This document shows positions 16,870 through 25,656 of a stretch of DNA of 64,000 bases, one piece after another; position 1 is the stretch's first letter, and each line of letters opens with the position of its first letter. Under the pieces are notes generated by a model. The model was not told the origin of the DNA, did not search any database, and saw only the letters and a program-made list of their open reading frames with translations. The position numbers and the translations under genes are program-made. The stretch is taken from the NCBI RefSeq assembly GCF_003244875.1, contig NZ_LXXZ01000058.1, positions 62,001 to 126,000 on the forward strand, read 5' to 3'. Origin of the DNA: Stenotrophomonas sepilia. Its GTDB lineage: Bacteria > Pseudomonadota > Gammaproteobacteria > Xanthomonadales > Xanthomonadaceae.

Positions 16870-18022
16870 GGGTAAATTCCTCGGTTGCGGGTAGCAGCAG
16901 GCTGACCGTGGTGCCGACACCGGGCGTGGTGGACACATCGACGAAGCCGCCGCTCTGGGTAGTGAATCCGAACACCTGGCTCAGGCCCAGGCCGCTGCCC
17001 TTGCCGATGTCCTTGGTGGTGAAGAAGGGCTCGCTGGCCCGCTCGGCGACGTCGGCGGCCATGCCGTGGCCTTCGTCGCAGACGCTGAGGGTGACATAGC
17101 CGCGTTGCAGCATGGTGTCCGCATCCGGATCGAGGCGATGTTCCAACGCGGTGCCGATCAGGATGCGGCCGCCATCGGCGGTGGCCTCCACGGCATTGGC
17201 CACCAGGTTCGCCAGGGCGGTTTGGAGCTGCATCGCATCGGTACTCACCTGCGGCAGGCCCGGGGTGAGATGGGCTTCCAGTACCACCGTGGGCGGGCAG
17301 GCGCGTTGCAGGTCCGGCAGCCACTGCCGTACCAGCGCATTGATGTCCACCGATTCCCGGATCAGGGTCTGGCCGGTGCTGAAGGCCAGCAGCTGGCGGG
17401 TCAGCAGCGCGCCGCGGTCGGTGGCTGCCTGCGCGGCATCCAGCAGCTCGGCTGCGCGTGCATCGTCACTGCTGACACGCAGCGACAGCAGGTCAAGTGC
17501 GTTGCCGATGGTGGTCAGCAGGTTGTTGAACTCATGTGAGAGGCCGCGGCTGAGCCGGCCAACCGTCTCGAACTGCTGGGTATTGCGCAGCGCACGCTGG
17601 GCATCGCGCAGCAGCCGCTGCGCTTGCCACTGCTCGGTGATGTCACGGGTGATCTTGACGAAGCCGAGCAGTTCGCCGGCTTCCACGACCGGTTCGATGA
17701 CCACGCTGGCGCGGAACGACGATCCATCGCGGCGAACGCGCCAGCCCTCACTGGCGACATGCCCCTGCTTCGCTGCGACGCGAAGCAGGCGCTGCGGTTC
17801 GCCGGCCTCGCGGTCGGCGGCCAGGTAGAAGCGGCTGAAGTGCGTTCCCACCACTTCATCGGCTGAATAGCCTTTGATACGTTCGGCGCCCGGGTTCCAG
17901 CTGCACACGATGCCTTCAGGATCAAGCAGGTACAGCGCATGGTCGCGCACGCTGTCGATCAGCAGTCGCAGTTGTCGGGAAGGGTCCGTCAGCACGGACG
18001 TCGTAGAGGCGGCTGCGTCCAC
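16859..18022 (-). CDS. PAS-domain sensor histidine kinase
   Basis: A 387-residue cytoplasmic kinase with no membrane helix. A PAS domain (about 17-135; NPGAERIKGYSADEVVG) is followed by a His-kinase dimerisation domain with His163 in LSHEFNNLLTTI. The ATPase domain (about 255-378) has an N box NLVANAVEA, DEGHGM and GKGSGLGLSQV. The HEFNNLL H-box is typical of PAS-linked kinases paired with single-domain receivers. It is co-transcribed with the 16510 receiver and divergent from the large hybrid kinase. Confidence 0.92.
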   Translation of the reverse strand: MDAAASTTSVLTDPSRQLRLLIDSVRDHALYLLDPEGIVCSWNPGAERIKGYSADEVVGTHFSRFYLAADREAGEPQRLLRVAAKQGHVASEGWRVRRDGSSFRASVVIEPVVEAGELLGFVKITRDITEQWQAQRLLRDAQRALRNTQQFETVGRLSRGLSHEFNNLLTTIGNALDLLSLRVSSDDARAAELLDAAQAATDRGALLTRQLLAFSTGQTLIRESVDINALVRQWLPDLQRACPPTVVLEAHLTPGLPQVSTDAMQLQTALANLVANAVEATADGGRILIGTALEHRLDPDADTMLQRGYVTLSVCDEGHGMAADVAERASEPFFTTKDIGKGSGLGLSQVFGFTTQSGGFVDVSTTPGVGTTVSLLLPATEEFTHDR

Positions 18023-18173
18023 GTGTAAATAAGTGTTACCCCTGTGAGGGACGTGAAGCTAGGCACTCAAGTGTGAAGGATGCGTGCACACCTGACACGT
18101 GCCATTTGTCCTGTGCGGCTGAATGCGACACGGAGTACCATCTTCCACCCTTTGCCTTCTGGAACCGACCTGC

Positions 18174-21100
18174 ATGCGTCCTGGTGCGACTACGCGTGAC
18201 CGCTGGATCTGGATGACGTCCGCCGTGCTGCTGGCCGCGACCATCGTGTTGGAACTGGTCGTCCCGCTCGGCTATGCGGTATGGCTGGCCTACTTCCTCG
18301 CGGTCGGCGTGACGGTGTTCCAGCGCAGTGCACGCGCGCCGTTCGTGGTCGCGATGATCGCCTGTGTCCTGCTGGTGATCGGCTTCAACGTTGCGCCAGC
18401 CAGCAACAATTCGTCGTTCTCGCTAGTCAACCGTACCGTCGGTGGCTGCGCCTTCCTGATGATCGCACTGATCGTCTCGCGCGCGATCCAGGCCCGGCGC
18501 CAGGCGATGCGCGCGCTTTGGCTGCAGGAGGCCGAGAACGCGGTGGCGCTGAGCCTGCGCGGTGACCTTGGGCCGGAGCAGATCGCCGAGGCGGCAGCAG
18601 CAAGCCTGGCCGGGCAGCTGGATGCAGAGGTCGGTGCGGTCTATCGCCTGGACGGCGGCCGGCTGCAGCTGACCGGTGGCGTGGCGCTGCCCACTGGGAC
18701 GCCAGCCTCCCTGGCCCTGCACGAAGGACTGGCCGGGCAGGTTGCGCGGGACGAACGCATCCGCCACCTGCACGGCGAAGACGCTGCCGTGCTCGAACTG
18801 CAGACCAGCCTGGGCCGGCTGCCGGTGCGCGAGCGCATCCTGGCGCCAATCAGCAGCGATGGTACGGTGGTCGGTGTCATCGAGCTGGGCCGCGCGCGGG
18901 CGGGTGAACAGCGTGATCTGGATCGCGAGCTGCTTGAGCGCTGCGCCGACACCATCGGCATGGCACTGCGCGCATCGCTGCTGCGTGCGCAGCTGGTGGT
19001 GCTGCTGGAAGAGTCGCAGCGCCAGGGCGAGGAGCTGCAGGCCCAGCAGGAAGAGCTGCGCGTGGCCAACGAGGAACTGGAAGAGCAGAGCCGCAGCCTG
19101 TTGCAGTCGCAGAGCCACCTGGAAGAACAGCAGGCTGAGCTGGAACAGAGCAACGTGCAGCTGGAAGAGCGCACCCACGAGCTGGAGGCGCAGAAGCAGG
19201 CACTGCTGGTTGCGCAGAGCCAGCTGGTGCGCAACAGCAACGAGCTGGCGGCGACCTCGCGCTACAAGTCCGAATTCCTGGCCAACATGTCGCATGAGCT
19301 GCGCACGCCGCTGAACAGCTCGCTGATCCTGGCCAAGCTGCTGGCCGACAACAAGGACGGCACGCTGACCGAGGAACAGGTGAAGTACGCGCGTGCGATC
19401 CTGTCGTCCAACAACGACCTGCTGGCGCTGATCAACGACATCCTCGACCTGTCGCGCATCGAGGCCGGTCATGTCGAACTGTCCGATGAAGTGGTGGTGG
19501 TCGAGAGCGCGCTGCAGCGCCTGCGCGAGACGTTCGAGCCGATGGCGCGGCAGAAGGGCCTGGCCCTGCAGATCGAAGCCGACGCCCTGGCACCGACCCA
19601 GATGGTGGTTGACAGCCAGCGGCTGCAGCAGATCCTGAAGAACCTGCTGGCCAACGCGGTGAAGTTCACCGAGCATGGCAAGGTCAGCCTGCACGTGCGT
19701 GCCGGCGGCAACGGTCGCATCCGGTTCGAGGTCTGTGACACCGGCATCGGCATTGCCCGCGAGCAGCTGGACGTCATCTTCGAAGCGTTCCGCCAGGCCG
19801 ATGGCAGCACCCGCCGTCGCTACGGCGGCACCGGCCTGGGCCTGTCGATCTCGCGCGATCTGGCCGAGCGCATGGGCGGCGGCATCCAGGTCGACAGTGA
19901 GCCCGGGCGCGGCAGCTGCTTCATCCTGGAGCTGCCGTTGCAGGGTGCGCCCGCGGCGAGCGCAGCCGACGCTGCCGAGGTTCCCGTGGCTGCGCCGCCG
20001 ACGGCGCCGGCCGTGCTGCCGGCCGCGCCCGCACGCGCTGCGACCGCGGCAGCGCCGGTCACTGCGATGGCCGGCGTAGCCGACGACCGCGGTCGCCGCC
20101 AGCGTGCCGGGCGCCTGATCCTGGCGGTCGAGGACGATGCCACGTTCGCCGAAGCGCTGGTGGCGCTGGCCCATGAACTGGACTTCGACTGCGTGGTGGC
20201 GGGCACGGCGGAAGAGGCGCTGGCGCTGGCCAGCGAACTGCGGCCGAACGGCATCCTGCTCGATATCGGCCTGCCGGACGTGTCGGGCCTGAGCGTGCTG
20301 GAACGCCTGAAGCGCAACCCGGACACCCGCCACATCCCCGTGCATGTGGTCTCGGCCACGGACCGCAGCCAGGTAGCGCGCGAGCTCGGCGCGATCGGTT
20401 TTGCGATCAAGCCGACCACGCGCGAGCGGCTGGTGACGGCCATCGAACAGCTGGAACAGACCAGCCAGCGCGACATGCGGCGGCTGCTGATCGTGGAGGA
20501 CGACAACGAGCTGCGCCACAACCTGGAACTGTTGCTGGGCCGCGACCAGCTGCAGATCGTCGCCGTAGGCACTCTGGCCGGCGCACTGGAACAGCTCAGT
20601 ACGGTCACGTTCGACTGCATGGTGATGGACCTGTCGCTGCCCGACGGCAGTGGCTACGACCTGCTCGAGCACATGGCCGGCAACGACGATGTCGGTTTCC
20701 CGCCGGTGATCGTCTATACCGGCCGCGCACTCAGCCGCGAGGAAGAGCAGCGACTGCGCCGCTATTCCAAGAGCATCATCATCAAGGGCGCGCGTTCGCC
20801 CGAGCGCCTGCTGGACGAGGTGACCCTGTTCCTGCACAGCGTGGAGGCCAACCTGCCCAGCGACCAGCAGCGCCTGCTGCGCGAGGCCCGCCGTCGCGAC
20901 ACCGTGCTCGACGGTCGGACGGTGCTGCTGGCCGAGGACGACGTGCGCAACATCTTCGCACTGTCCAGCGTGCTCGAACCCCTCGGCGTCACGCTGGAGA
21001 TCGCGCGCAATGGACAGGAAGCGGTGGATCGGCTGGCCGAGCGCGAGGTCGACCTGGTGCTGATGGACATCATGATGCCGGAGAAGGATGGCCTTGCTGC

Positions 21101-21281
21101 GATGCGCGAAATCCGCGCGCAGCGCCACCTGCGGGACCTGCCGATCATCGCGCTGACCGCCAAGGCCATGCCGGACGACCGTGAGCGCTGCCTGCAGGCC
21201 GGCGCCAACGACTACATCGCCAAACCCATCGACGTCGACAAGCTGGTCTCGCTGTGCCGGGTCTGGTGCTCGCGGCAATGA
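18174..21281 (+). CDS. Membrane hybrid histidine kinase with GAF and three receiver domains
   Basis: 1035 residues. There are three to four N-terminal transmembrane helices (about 10-110), a GAF domain (about 135-285), a long Gln/Glu-rich coiled coil (about 285-365), a kinase core with His374 in NMSHELRTPLNSS, and an ATPase domain ending near 590. An Ala/Pro linker leads to three receivers with phospho-acceptors in LLDIGLPDVSG, VMDLSLPDGSG and LMDIMMPEKDG. I prefer the ATG at 18174 to one at 18123 because the extra 17 residues look non-coding. It overlaps cheR by ATGA and heads the cheR-cheB-kinase chain. Confidence 0.9.
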   Translation: MRPGATTRDRWIWMTSAVLLAATIVLELVVPLGYAVWLAYFLAVGVTVFQRSARAPFVVAMIACVLLVIGFNVAPASNNSSFSLVNRTVGGCAFLMIALIVSRAIQARRQAMRALWLQEAENAVALSLRGDLGPEQIAEAAAASLAGQLDAEVGAVYRLDGGRLQLTGGVALPTGTPASLALHEGLAGQVARDERIRHLHGEDAAVLELQTSLGRLPVRERILAPISSDGTVVGVIELGRARAGEQRDLDRELLERCADTIGMALRASLLRAQLVVLLEESQRQGEELQAQQEELRVANEELEEQSRSLLQSQSHLEEQQAELEQSNVQLEERTHELEAQKQALLVAQSQLVRNSNELAATSRYKSEFLANMSHELRTPLNSSLILAKLLADNKDGTLTEEQVKYARAILSSNNDLLALINDILDLSRIEAGHVELSDEVVVVESALQRLRETFEPMARQKGLALQIEADALAPTQMVVDSQRLQQILKNLLANAVKFTEHGKVSLHVRAGGNGRIRFEVCDTGIGIAREQLDVIFEAFRQADGSTRRRYGGTGLGLSISRDLAERMGGGIQVDSEPGRGSCFILELPLQGAPAASAADAAEVPVAAPPTAPAVLPAAPARAATAAAPVTAMAGVADDRGRRQRAGRLILAVEDDATFAEALVALAHELDFDCVVAGTAEEALALASELRPNGILLDIGLPDVSGLSVLERLKRNPDTRHIPVHVVSATDRSQVARELGAIGFAIKPTTRERLVTAIEQLEQTSQRDMRRLLIVEDDNELRHNLELLLGRDQLQIVAVGTLAGALEQLSTVTFDCMVMDLSLPDGSGYDLLEHMAGNDDVGFPPVIVYTGRALSREEEQRLRRYSKSIIIKGARSPERLLDEVTLFLHSVEANLPSDQQRLLREARRRDTVLDGRTVLLAEDDVRNIFALSSVLEPLGVTLEIARNGQEAVDRLAEREVDLVLMDIMMPEKDGLAAMREIRAQRHLRDLPIIALTAKAMPDDRERCLQAGANDYIAKPIDVDKLVSLCRVWCSRQ

Positions 21282-22102
21282 ACGAGCAGGCCCTGTTCGA
21301 CCTCGAGCTGAAGGTGCTGCTGGAAGCGCTTTACCAGCGCTACCACTACGATTTCCGCAGTTATGCGGTGTCGTCGCTGCGCCGGCGGATCCGCCAGGCC
21401 ATGCAGCGCTATGAGTGCGAGCGGCTGGCCGACCTGCAGCACCGCCTGCTGCACGAGCCGGACCTGTTCGCGCAGGCGATGCAGTTCTTCACCGTGCAGG
21501 TCTCGGAGATGTTCCGCGACCCGGCCTATTTCCGTGAGCTGCGCGAGCAGGTGGTGCCGGTGCTGCGCACCTACCCGTCGGTGAAGCTGTGGGTGGCCGG
21601 TTGCAGTACCGGCGAGGAAGTGTGGTCGCTGGCGATCCTGTTGCACGAGGAAGGCCTGCTGGAGCGCAGCATCGTCTACGCCACCGACATCAATCCGGCA
21701 GCCCTGGCCACCGCCGAGGCCGGCGCCTATGGCATCGACCGGATGGCCCAGTTCAGCCGGAACTACCTGGCGGCCGGTGGCACCGCCTCGCTGTCCGACT
21801 ACTACGCCACGGCCTACGATGGCGCGGTGTTCGATCGCCAGCTGCGCCGCAACGTGGTGTTCGCCGACCACAGCCTGGCCACCGACACCGTGTTCTCCGA
21901 GGTGCACCTGGTGTCGTGCCGCAATGTGCTGATCTATTTCAACCGCGATCTGCAGGACCGCGCGGTAGGCCTGTTCCGTGAAGCGCTGGTGCATCGCGGC
22001 TTCCTTGGCCTGGGCAGCAAGGAGTCGCTGCAGTTCGGGCGCCACCACGGCGCGTTCGAGACCTGCTCGCGGGAGCATCGCCTGTACCGGAAGGTTGCCT
22101 GA
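21278..22102 (+). CDS. CheR-type protein-glutamate methyltransferase
   Basis: A 274-residue SAM-dependent methyltransferase of the CheR family. The N-terminal alpha domain carries SSLRRRIRQAM. The catalytic domain has the SAM motif VAGCSTGEEVWSLAI (about 114-128), ATDINPAAL, and SCRNVLIYFN near 210. In chemotaxis CheR methylates receptors, but no receptor or CheA gene is near. Within this cluster it probably modifies the hybrid kinase or another signalling protein. It is coupled to both neighbours by overlaps (ATGA upstream, TGATG downstream). Confidence 0.92.
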   Translation: MNEQALFDLELKVLLEALYQRYHYDFRSYAVSSLRRRIRQAMQRYECERLADLQHRLLHEPDLFAQAMQFFTVQVSEMFRDPAYFRELREQVVPVLRTYPSVKLWVAGCSTGEEVWSLAILLHEEGLLERSIVYATDINPAALATAEAGAYGIDRMAQFSRNYLAAGGTASLSDYYATAYDGAVFDRQLRRNVVFADHSLATDTVFSEVHLVSCRNVLIYFNRDLQDRAVGLFREALVHRGFLGLGSKESLQFGRHHGAFETCSREHRLYRKVA

Positions 22103-22677
22103 TGGCACTGCCGACACGACCGGCCGTGCTGGTGATCGGGGCCTCCGCGGGGGGCGTCGCGGCCCTGCAGGCGGTGCTCGGTGCGCTGCCTGCGGCTCTG
22201 CCGGCGCCGGTGCTGGCCGTGCTGCACCTTCCGCGCGATCGCAGCAGCCGCATCGCCGACGTGCTGGCGCCGTACTGCGCGCTGCCGGTGCGCGAGGCCG
22301 AAGACAAGCAGCCGCTGCAGCCTGGCACGGTGACCTTTGCGCCACCGGACTATCACCTGCTGGTGGAAGACGCCGGTTCGCTGGCGTTGTCGGTGGACGC
22401 ACCGGTGCTGTTTTCCCGCCCGGCCATCGATCCATTGTTCGAGTCGGCTGCGGCAGTGTTCGGCGCGCAGGTACTGGCCCTGCTGCTGACCGGTGCCAGC
22501 AGCGATGGTAGTGAAGGGGTGGCCGCGGTGCGCGCCGCCGGCGGCCGCGCCTGGCTGCAATGTCCCGAGGAGGCCGAGGCATCGATGATGCCGGCCTCCG
22601 CCCTGCAGCACGCCGGCGCCGATGCCGTGCTGCCCCTCGAACTGATGTGCCGTCGCCTGAAGGAGCTGTTTGCATGA
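22102..22677 (+). CDS. CheB-type methylesterase lacking a receiver domain
   Basis: A 191-residue catalytic-domain-only CheB. It has the active-site Ser in VIGASAGGVAAL, a His in AVLHLPRDRSS, and an Asp in LLTGASSDGSEG. Classical CheB carries an N-terminal receiver; that is absent, so regulation must come from elsewhere, perhaps from the three-receiver hybrid kinase or the REC-kinase next door. It should reverse the methylation made by the adjacent CheR. It starts one base inside the cheR stop and overlaps the next gene by ATGA. Confidence 0.9.
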   Translation: MALPTRPAVLVIGASAGGVAALQAVLGALPAALPAPVLAVLHLPRDRSSRIADVLAPYCALPVREAEDKQPLQPGTVTFAPPDYHLLVEDAGSLALSVDAPVLFSRPAIDPLFESAAAVFGAQVLALLLTGASSDGSEGVAAVRAAGGRAWLQCPEEAEASMMPASALQHAGADAVLPLELMCRRLKELFA

Positions 22678-23807
22678 ACCTGTTGCCGCCGGACCCTGCG
22701 CAGTCGCAGACCCCGGTCAACCTGCTGATCGTCGATGACGTGCCGCAGAACCTGGTGGCCATGCAGGCGCTGCTGCAGCGCGAAGGCGTGAACCTGCTGC
22801 TGGCGGGCTCGGGCGCGCAGGCGCTGGAACTGCTGCTCGAGCATGAGGTGGCGCTTGCCCTGCTGGACGTGCACATGCCGGAGATCGATGGCTTCACCCT
22901 GGCCGAGCTGATGCGCGGTTCACACCGCAGCCGGGATGTGCCGATCATCTTCCTGACCGCCTCGCCGGACGACCCGCTGCGCGCGTTCAAGGGCTACGAA
23001 ACCGGCGCGGTCGACTTCCTGCACAAGCCGGTGGCGCCGCAGGTGATCCTGAGCAAGGTCAATGTCTTCATCGAGCTGTACCAGCAGCGGCAGCTGCTGA
23101 AGGCGCGCAACGAGGCGCTGGAGCGCTCGCTCAAGCTCAACGAGACGATGGCGGCGGTGCTCACCCACGATCTGCGCACGCCGCTGTCGGCGATCCTGCT
23201 GTGTGCCGACAAGCTGGCGCTGGAGCTTCCTGCGGGCAATGACGGCGCGCAGCAGACCCTGAAGCACCTGGAGGCCAGCACGCTGCGCATGGCGCGCATG
23301 GTCGAGCAGCTGCTGGACTTTTCGCGGATCCGCAGCGGCGGGCTGCGCCTGCAGGCCAGCGCCTGTGATCTTGCCGAGGTCACGCGTGCGGTGGTGGCCG
23401 AAGCGGGCAGCGCCCACGGCCACGCACGGGTGCATCTGGATATGCTGGGCGATACCCGCCTGCAGGGTGATCTGGATCGGCTGGGACAGGTTGCCGCCAA
23501 CCTGATCGGCAATGCGCTCACCCATGGCAGTGAGGCGCGGGTGGAGGTGGACGGCCGTGATCCGCGCAGCGTGCTGCTGCGGGTGAGCAACGCGGGACGG
23601 ATCGACGACGCGTTGCTGCCGCGCCTGTTCGAGCCGTTCAAGGCCAGCTTCCATCCCAGCAATGGCCTGGGGTTGGGCCTGTATATCGTCGATCAGTTCG
23701 TGCGCGCGCACGGCGGGCATATCGCAGCGCGCAATGAAGCCGGTCAGGTGGTGTTCGAAGCCCGGTTGCCGAGGCGCGTAGAGGCGCTGCCGGCGGCCGC
23801 TACCTGA
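22674..23807 (+). CDS. Receiver-histidine kinase hybrid protein
   Basis: 377 residues. An N-terminal receiver (about 16-135; acidic IVDDVP, Asp in LLDVHMPEIDG, Lys in FLHKPV) is followed by a kinase core with His in VLTHDLRTPLSAIL (about 165). The ATPase domain has NLIGNALTHG and GLGLGLYIVDQFV. There is no membrane segment. A receiver ahead of a kinase suggests it is itself an output of phosphorelay from the upstream hybrid kinase. Start at 22674 overlaps the cheB stop. It is the last gene of the coupled chain. Confidence 0.92.
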   Translation: MNLLPPDPAQSQTPVNLLIVDDVPQNLVAMQALLQREGVNLLLAGSGAQALELLLEHEVALALLDVHMPEIDGFTLAELMRGSHRSRDVPIIFLTASPDDPLRAFKGYETGAVDFLHKPVAPQVILSKVNVFIELYQQRQLLKARNEALERSLKLNETMAAVLTHDLRTPLSAILLCADKLALELPAGNDGAQQTLKHLEASTLRMARMVEQLLDFSRIRSGGLRLQASACDLAEVTRAVVAEAGSAHGHARVHLDMLGDTRLQGDLDRLGQVAANLIGNALTHGSEARVEVDGRDPRSVLLRVSNAGRIDDALLPRLFEPFKASFHPSNGLGLGLYIVDQFVRAHGGHIAARNEAGQVVFEARLPRRVEALPAAAT

Positions 23808-23890
23808 ATTCTTCAGGAAACACCCGCGGGCACTGAGACGGACTCGTCCGCAGCTGCTACCGTGGCTGTACATCTTGTCAAGGAAGCGCC

Positions 23891-24319
23891 ATGCCACTGC
23901 GTGCCATCGCCTACGTCAGCCAGGCGCTGCCGGATCTTTCCGCTGAACGGCTGCGGGCGCTGGTCGATGATGCAGCCCGTTTCAACAAGATGGCGGGCGT
24001 GACCGGTGTGCTGCTGCATGACGGCGGGCGATTCCTGCAGTACATCGAAGGGCCGCCGGATGGTATCGATTCGGTGTACGAACGCATCCTGCAGGCCGGT
24101 AGCCATATCGACATCATCGAACTGGCGCGTGGCCGCCTCGGCCAGCGCCAGTTTCCGTACTGGTCGATGCGCGCGTTGCCGGTGGAGGAGGCGCTGCTGC
24201 GGCAACTGTCTTCCAGCGACTGGTCAGGTTTCACCCGCGCGTTGCATGGTGACCTGTCGGCGCCGACCCCGGTGGATCTGCTCGATCAGGTCGTGCAACC
24301 GGTGCTGCACGCAGGTTGA
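23891..24319 (+). CDS. BLUF-domain blue-light photoreceptor
   Basis: A 142-residue flavin (FAD)-binding blue-light sensor. Tyr8, Asn32, Gln50, Trp91 and Met93 all occupy the positions conserved in BLUF proteins such as AppA (same spacing, offset by 13). The family fingerprint FNKMAGVTGVLLHDGGRFLQYIEG is visible. After the BLUF core (about 1-95) comes only a 45-residue tail, so it signals by contact. AAGGAAG gives a good ribosome site. It lies 83 bp downstream of the kinase chain, which makes a light-input role there plausible but unproven. Confidence 0.93.
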   Translation: MPLRAIAYVSQALPDLSAERLRALVDDAARFNKMAGVTGVLLHDGGRFLQYIEGPPDGIDSVYERILQAGSHIDIIELARGRLGQRQFPYWSMRALPVEEALLRQLSSSDWSGFTRALHGDLSAPTPVDLLDQVVQPVLHAG

Positions 24320-24334
24320 ACCCGCGTGGAAGGT

Positions 24335-24655
24335 TCAGCGCGCTGCATTTCCGCAGTAGGCGGCGTGCAACGCCTGCAATACGCCCAGCGCCGGCCCTTC
24401 CACCACCCGGTAGTGGATCGCCTGCGCTTCGCGCCGGGTCGCGACGATGCCAAGTCCGCGCAGCACCGCCAGATGCTGGGACAGCGCTGATGCGCTGAGC
24501 CCGGTCAGTGCCTGCAGTTCCGGTACTGGCGCCTCGCCTTCAACCAACCGGCACAGCACGCGCAGCCGTGCAGGATGGGCCAGGCTTTTGAGCAGCGCCG
24601 CGGCCTGGGCGGCATGCCCGGCCATCGCGGCAGTGTCGAGCTCGATGCGGGTCAT
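24335..24655 (-). CDS. bigR: ArsR-family persulfide/redox sensor, BigR/SqrR-like
   Basis: 106 residues of winged-helix ArsR fold. HTH is PELQALTGLSASALSQHLAVLRGLGIVATRR. Cys35 and Cys101 are 66 residues apart, the same spacing as the two thiols that form the tetrasulfide/disulfide switch in BigR and SqrR. It is divergent from two YeeE/YedE genes across an AT-rich tandem repeat, matching the organisation of BigR operons. Predicted role: repressor released by reactive sulfur species. Confidence 0.82.
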   Translation of the reverse strand: MTRIELDTAAMAGHAAQAAALLKSLAHPARLRVLCRLVEGEAPVPELQALTGLSASALSQHLAVLRGLGIVATRREAQAIHYRVVEGPALGVLQALHAAYCGNAAR

Positions 24656-24669
24656 GGTTGACCTTTTGT

Positions 24670-24699
24670 TTTAGAAGAAGCTAATTTAGAAAAAGCTAA
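24670..24699. promoter_or_regulatory. Tandem 15-bp direct repeat, candidate BigR operator
   Basis: TTTAGAAGAAGCTAA (24670-24684) is followed at once by TTTAGAAAAAGCTAA (24685-24699), with one mismatch. Each unit holds a small TTAG-N6-CTAA dyad. It is strikingly AT-rich against the local GC and lies in the 86-bp divergent gap between bigR and the transporter genes. Confidence 0.75.
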
Positions 24700-24741
24700 T
24701 TCAAAAGGCAAGCGAATGAACGGAACAACTGGAGGCAGGTC

Positions 24742-25179
24742 ATGACCGTGCCGTGGGCCGCCGTCGCGGGGGGGGCGTTGATCGGTGCGGCGGCGGTGGT
24801 GTTGCTGGCGACCACGGGCCGGGTGGCCGGCATCAGCGGCATTGCCGCTGGCAGCGTGCGCGCAACGCCGGGCGAGCGCGGCTGGCGCTGGGCATTCCTG
24901 CTCGGCCTGCTTGCCGCTGCCGGGGGTGTGCTGTACTGGCAGGCCGTGCCAGGCCAACCGCCCCGCGACCTGTTGCGTGACGCCTTGCCGGCGTGGCAGC
25001 TGGTTGGCGCCGGCCTGCTGGTCGGATTCGGTACGCGGTTGGGCAACGGCTGCACCAGTGGTCATGGGGTGTGCGGCGTGGCCCGCGGCTCAATGCGGTC
25101 ACTGCTGGCGGTGGTGGTGTTCATGGCCTGCGCAATGTTGACCACATTCCTGATCCGTCATGGCGGGGGCTTCGCATGA
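24742..25179 (+). CDS. YeeE/YedE family sulfur-transport membrane protein, N-terminal half
   Basis: A 145-residue membrane protein with about four helices and the family motif GFGTRLGNGCTSGHGVCG, whose two cysteines line the transport path in YeeE (thiosulfate channel). It is half the length of fused YeeE proteins; the following gene encodes the other half, so the two should form a heterodimer (PmpA/PmpB-like). GGAGG precedes the ATG. It overlaps the next gene by ATGA. Confidence 0.88.
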   Translation: MTVPWAAVAGGALIGAAAVVLLATTGRVAGISGIAAGSVRATPGERGWRWAFLLGLLAAAGGVLYWQAVPGQPPRDLLRDALPAWQLVGAGLLVGFGTRLGNGCTSGHGVCGVARGSMRSLLAVVVFMACAMLTTFLIRHGGGFA

Positions 25180-25613
25180 GCCGCGTGATGGTGGCCGCCG
25201 GCGCGGCAGGGGCGCTGTTCGGCGCGGGCCTGGCGCTGGCCGGCATGACCGATCCGCGCCGCATCCTCGGTTTCCTCGACATCGCCGGCGATTTCGATCC
25301 CACCTTGGCCTGGGTGCTGGCCTCGGCACTGCTGGTCAGCGCGGTCGGCCAGCGCTGGGTGCTGCGGCGCCCGCAGCCGTCATGCGCAACGCGCTTCCAA
25401 CTGCCCGCCGCGCGCGCTGTCGATGTACGCCTCGTGCTGGGCGCGGCATTGTTCGGAATGGGTTGGGGCTGGGCAGGCTATTGCCCGGGCCCTGCCATCG
25501 CCGGGCTGGCGGTGGGATCGCGCGAAGCGCTTTGGTTCGTGCCGGCGATGCTTGCAGGTTTCTGGCTGCACGATCGCCTGGTTCGCCCGGGCTTCACCGC
25601 TGTGTCACCCTGA
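25176..25613 (+). CDS. YeeE/YedE family membrane protein, C-terminal half (DUF6691)
   Basis: A 145-residue membrane protein with about four helices. It carries FGAGLALAGMTDPRRILGFLD near the N-terminus and FGMGWGWAGYCPGPAIAGLA in the second half, with one conserved Cys. It is translationally coupled to the preceding YeeE half. Known BigR operons encode the same pair with a persulfide dioxygenase; no such enzyme is present here, so this copy is a transporter-only version of the module. Confidence 0.87.
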   Translation: MSRVMVAAGAAGALFGAGLALAGMTDPRRILGFLDIAGDFDPTLAWVLASALLVSAVGQRWVLRRPQPSCATRFQLPAARAVDVRLVLGAALFGMGWGWAGYCPGPAIAGLAVGSREALWFVPAMLAGFWLHDRLVRPGFTAVSP

Positions 25614-25656
25614 ATCGGGTCATATCCACGGATCACGGGGAAAGGAGCGCAACGAC

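Noticed and set aside
18423-21278. A very long open frame on the minus strand opposite the hybrid kinase
   Set aside because: It mirrors the plus-strand kinase, which has clear domains. The antisense product is Gln/Arg/Ala-rich with no motif, as expected in high-GC DNA.
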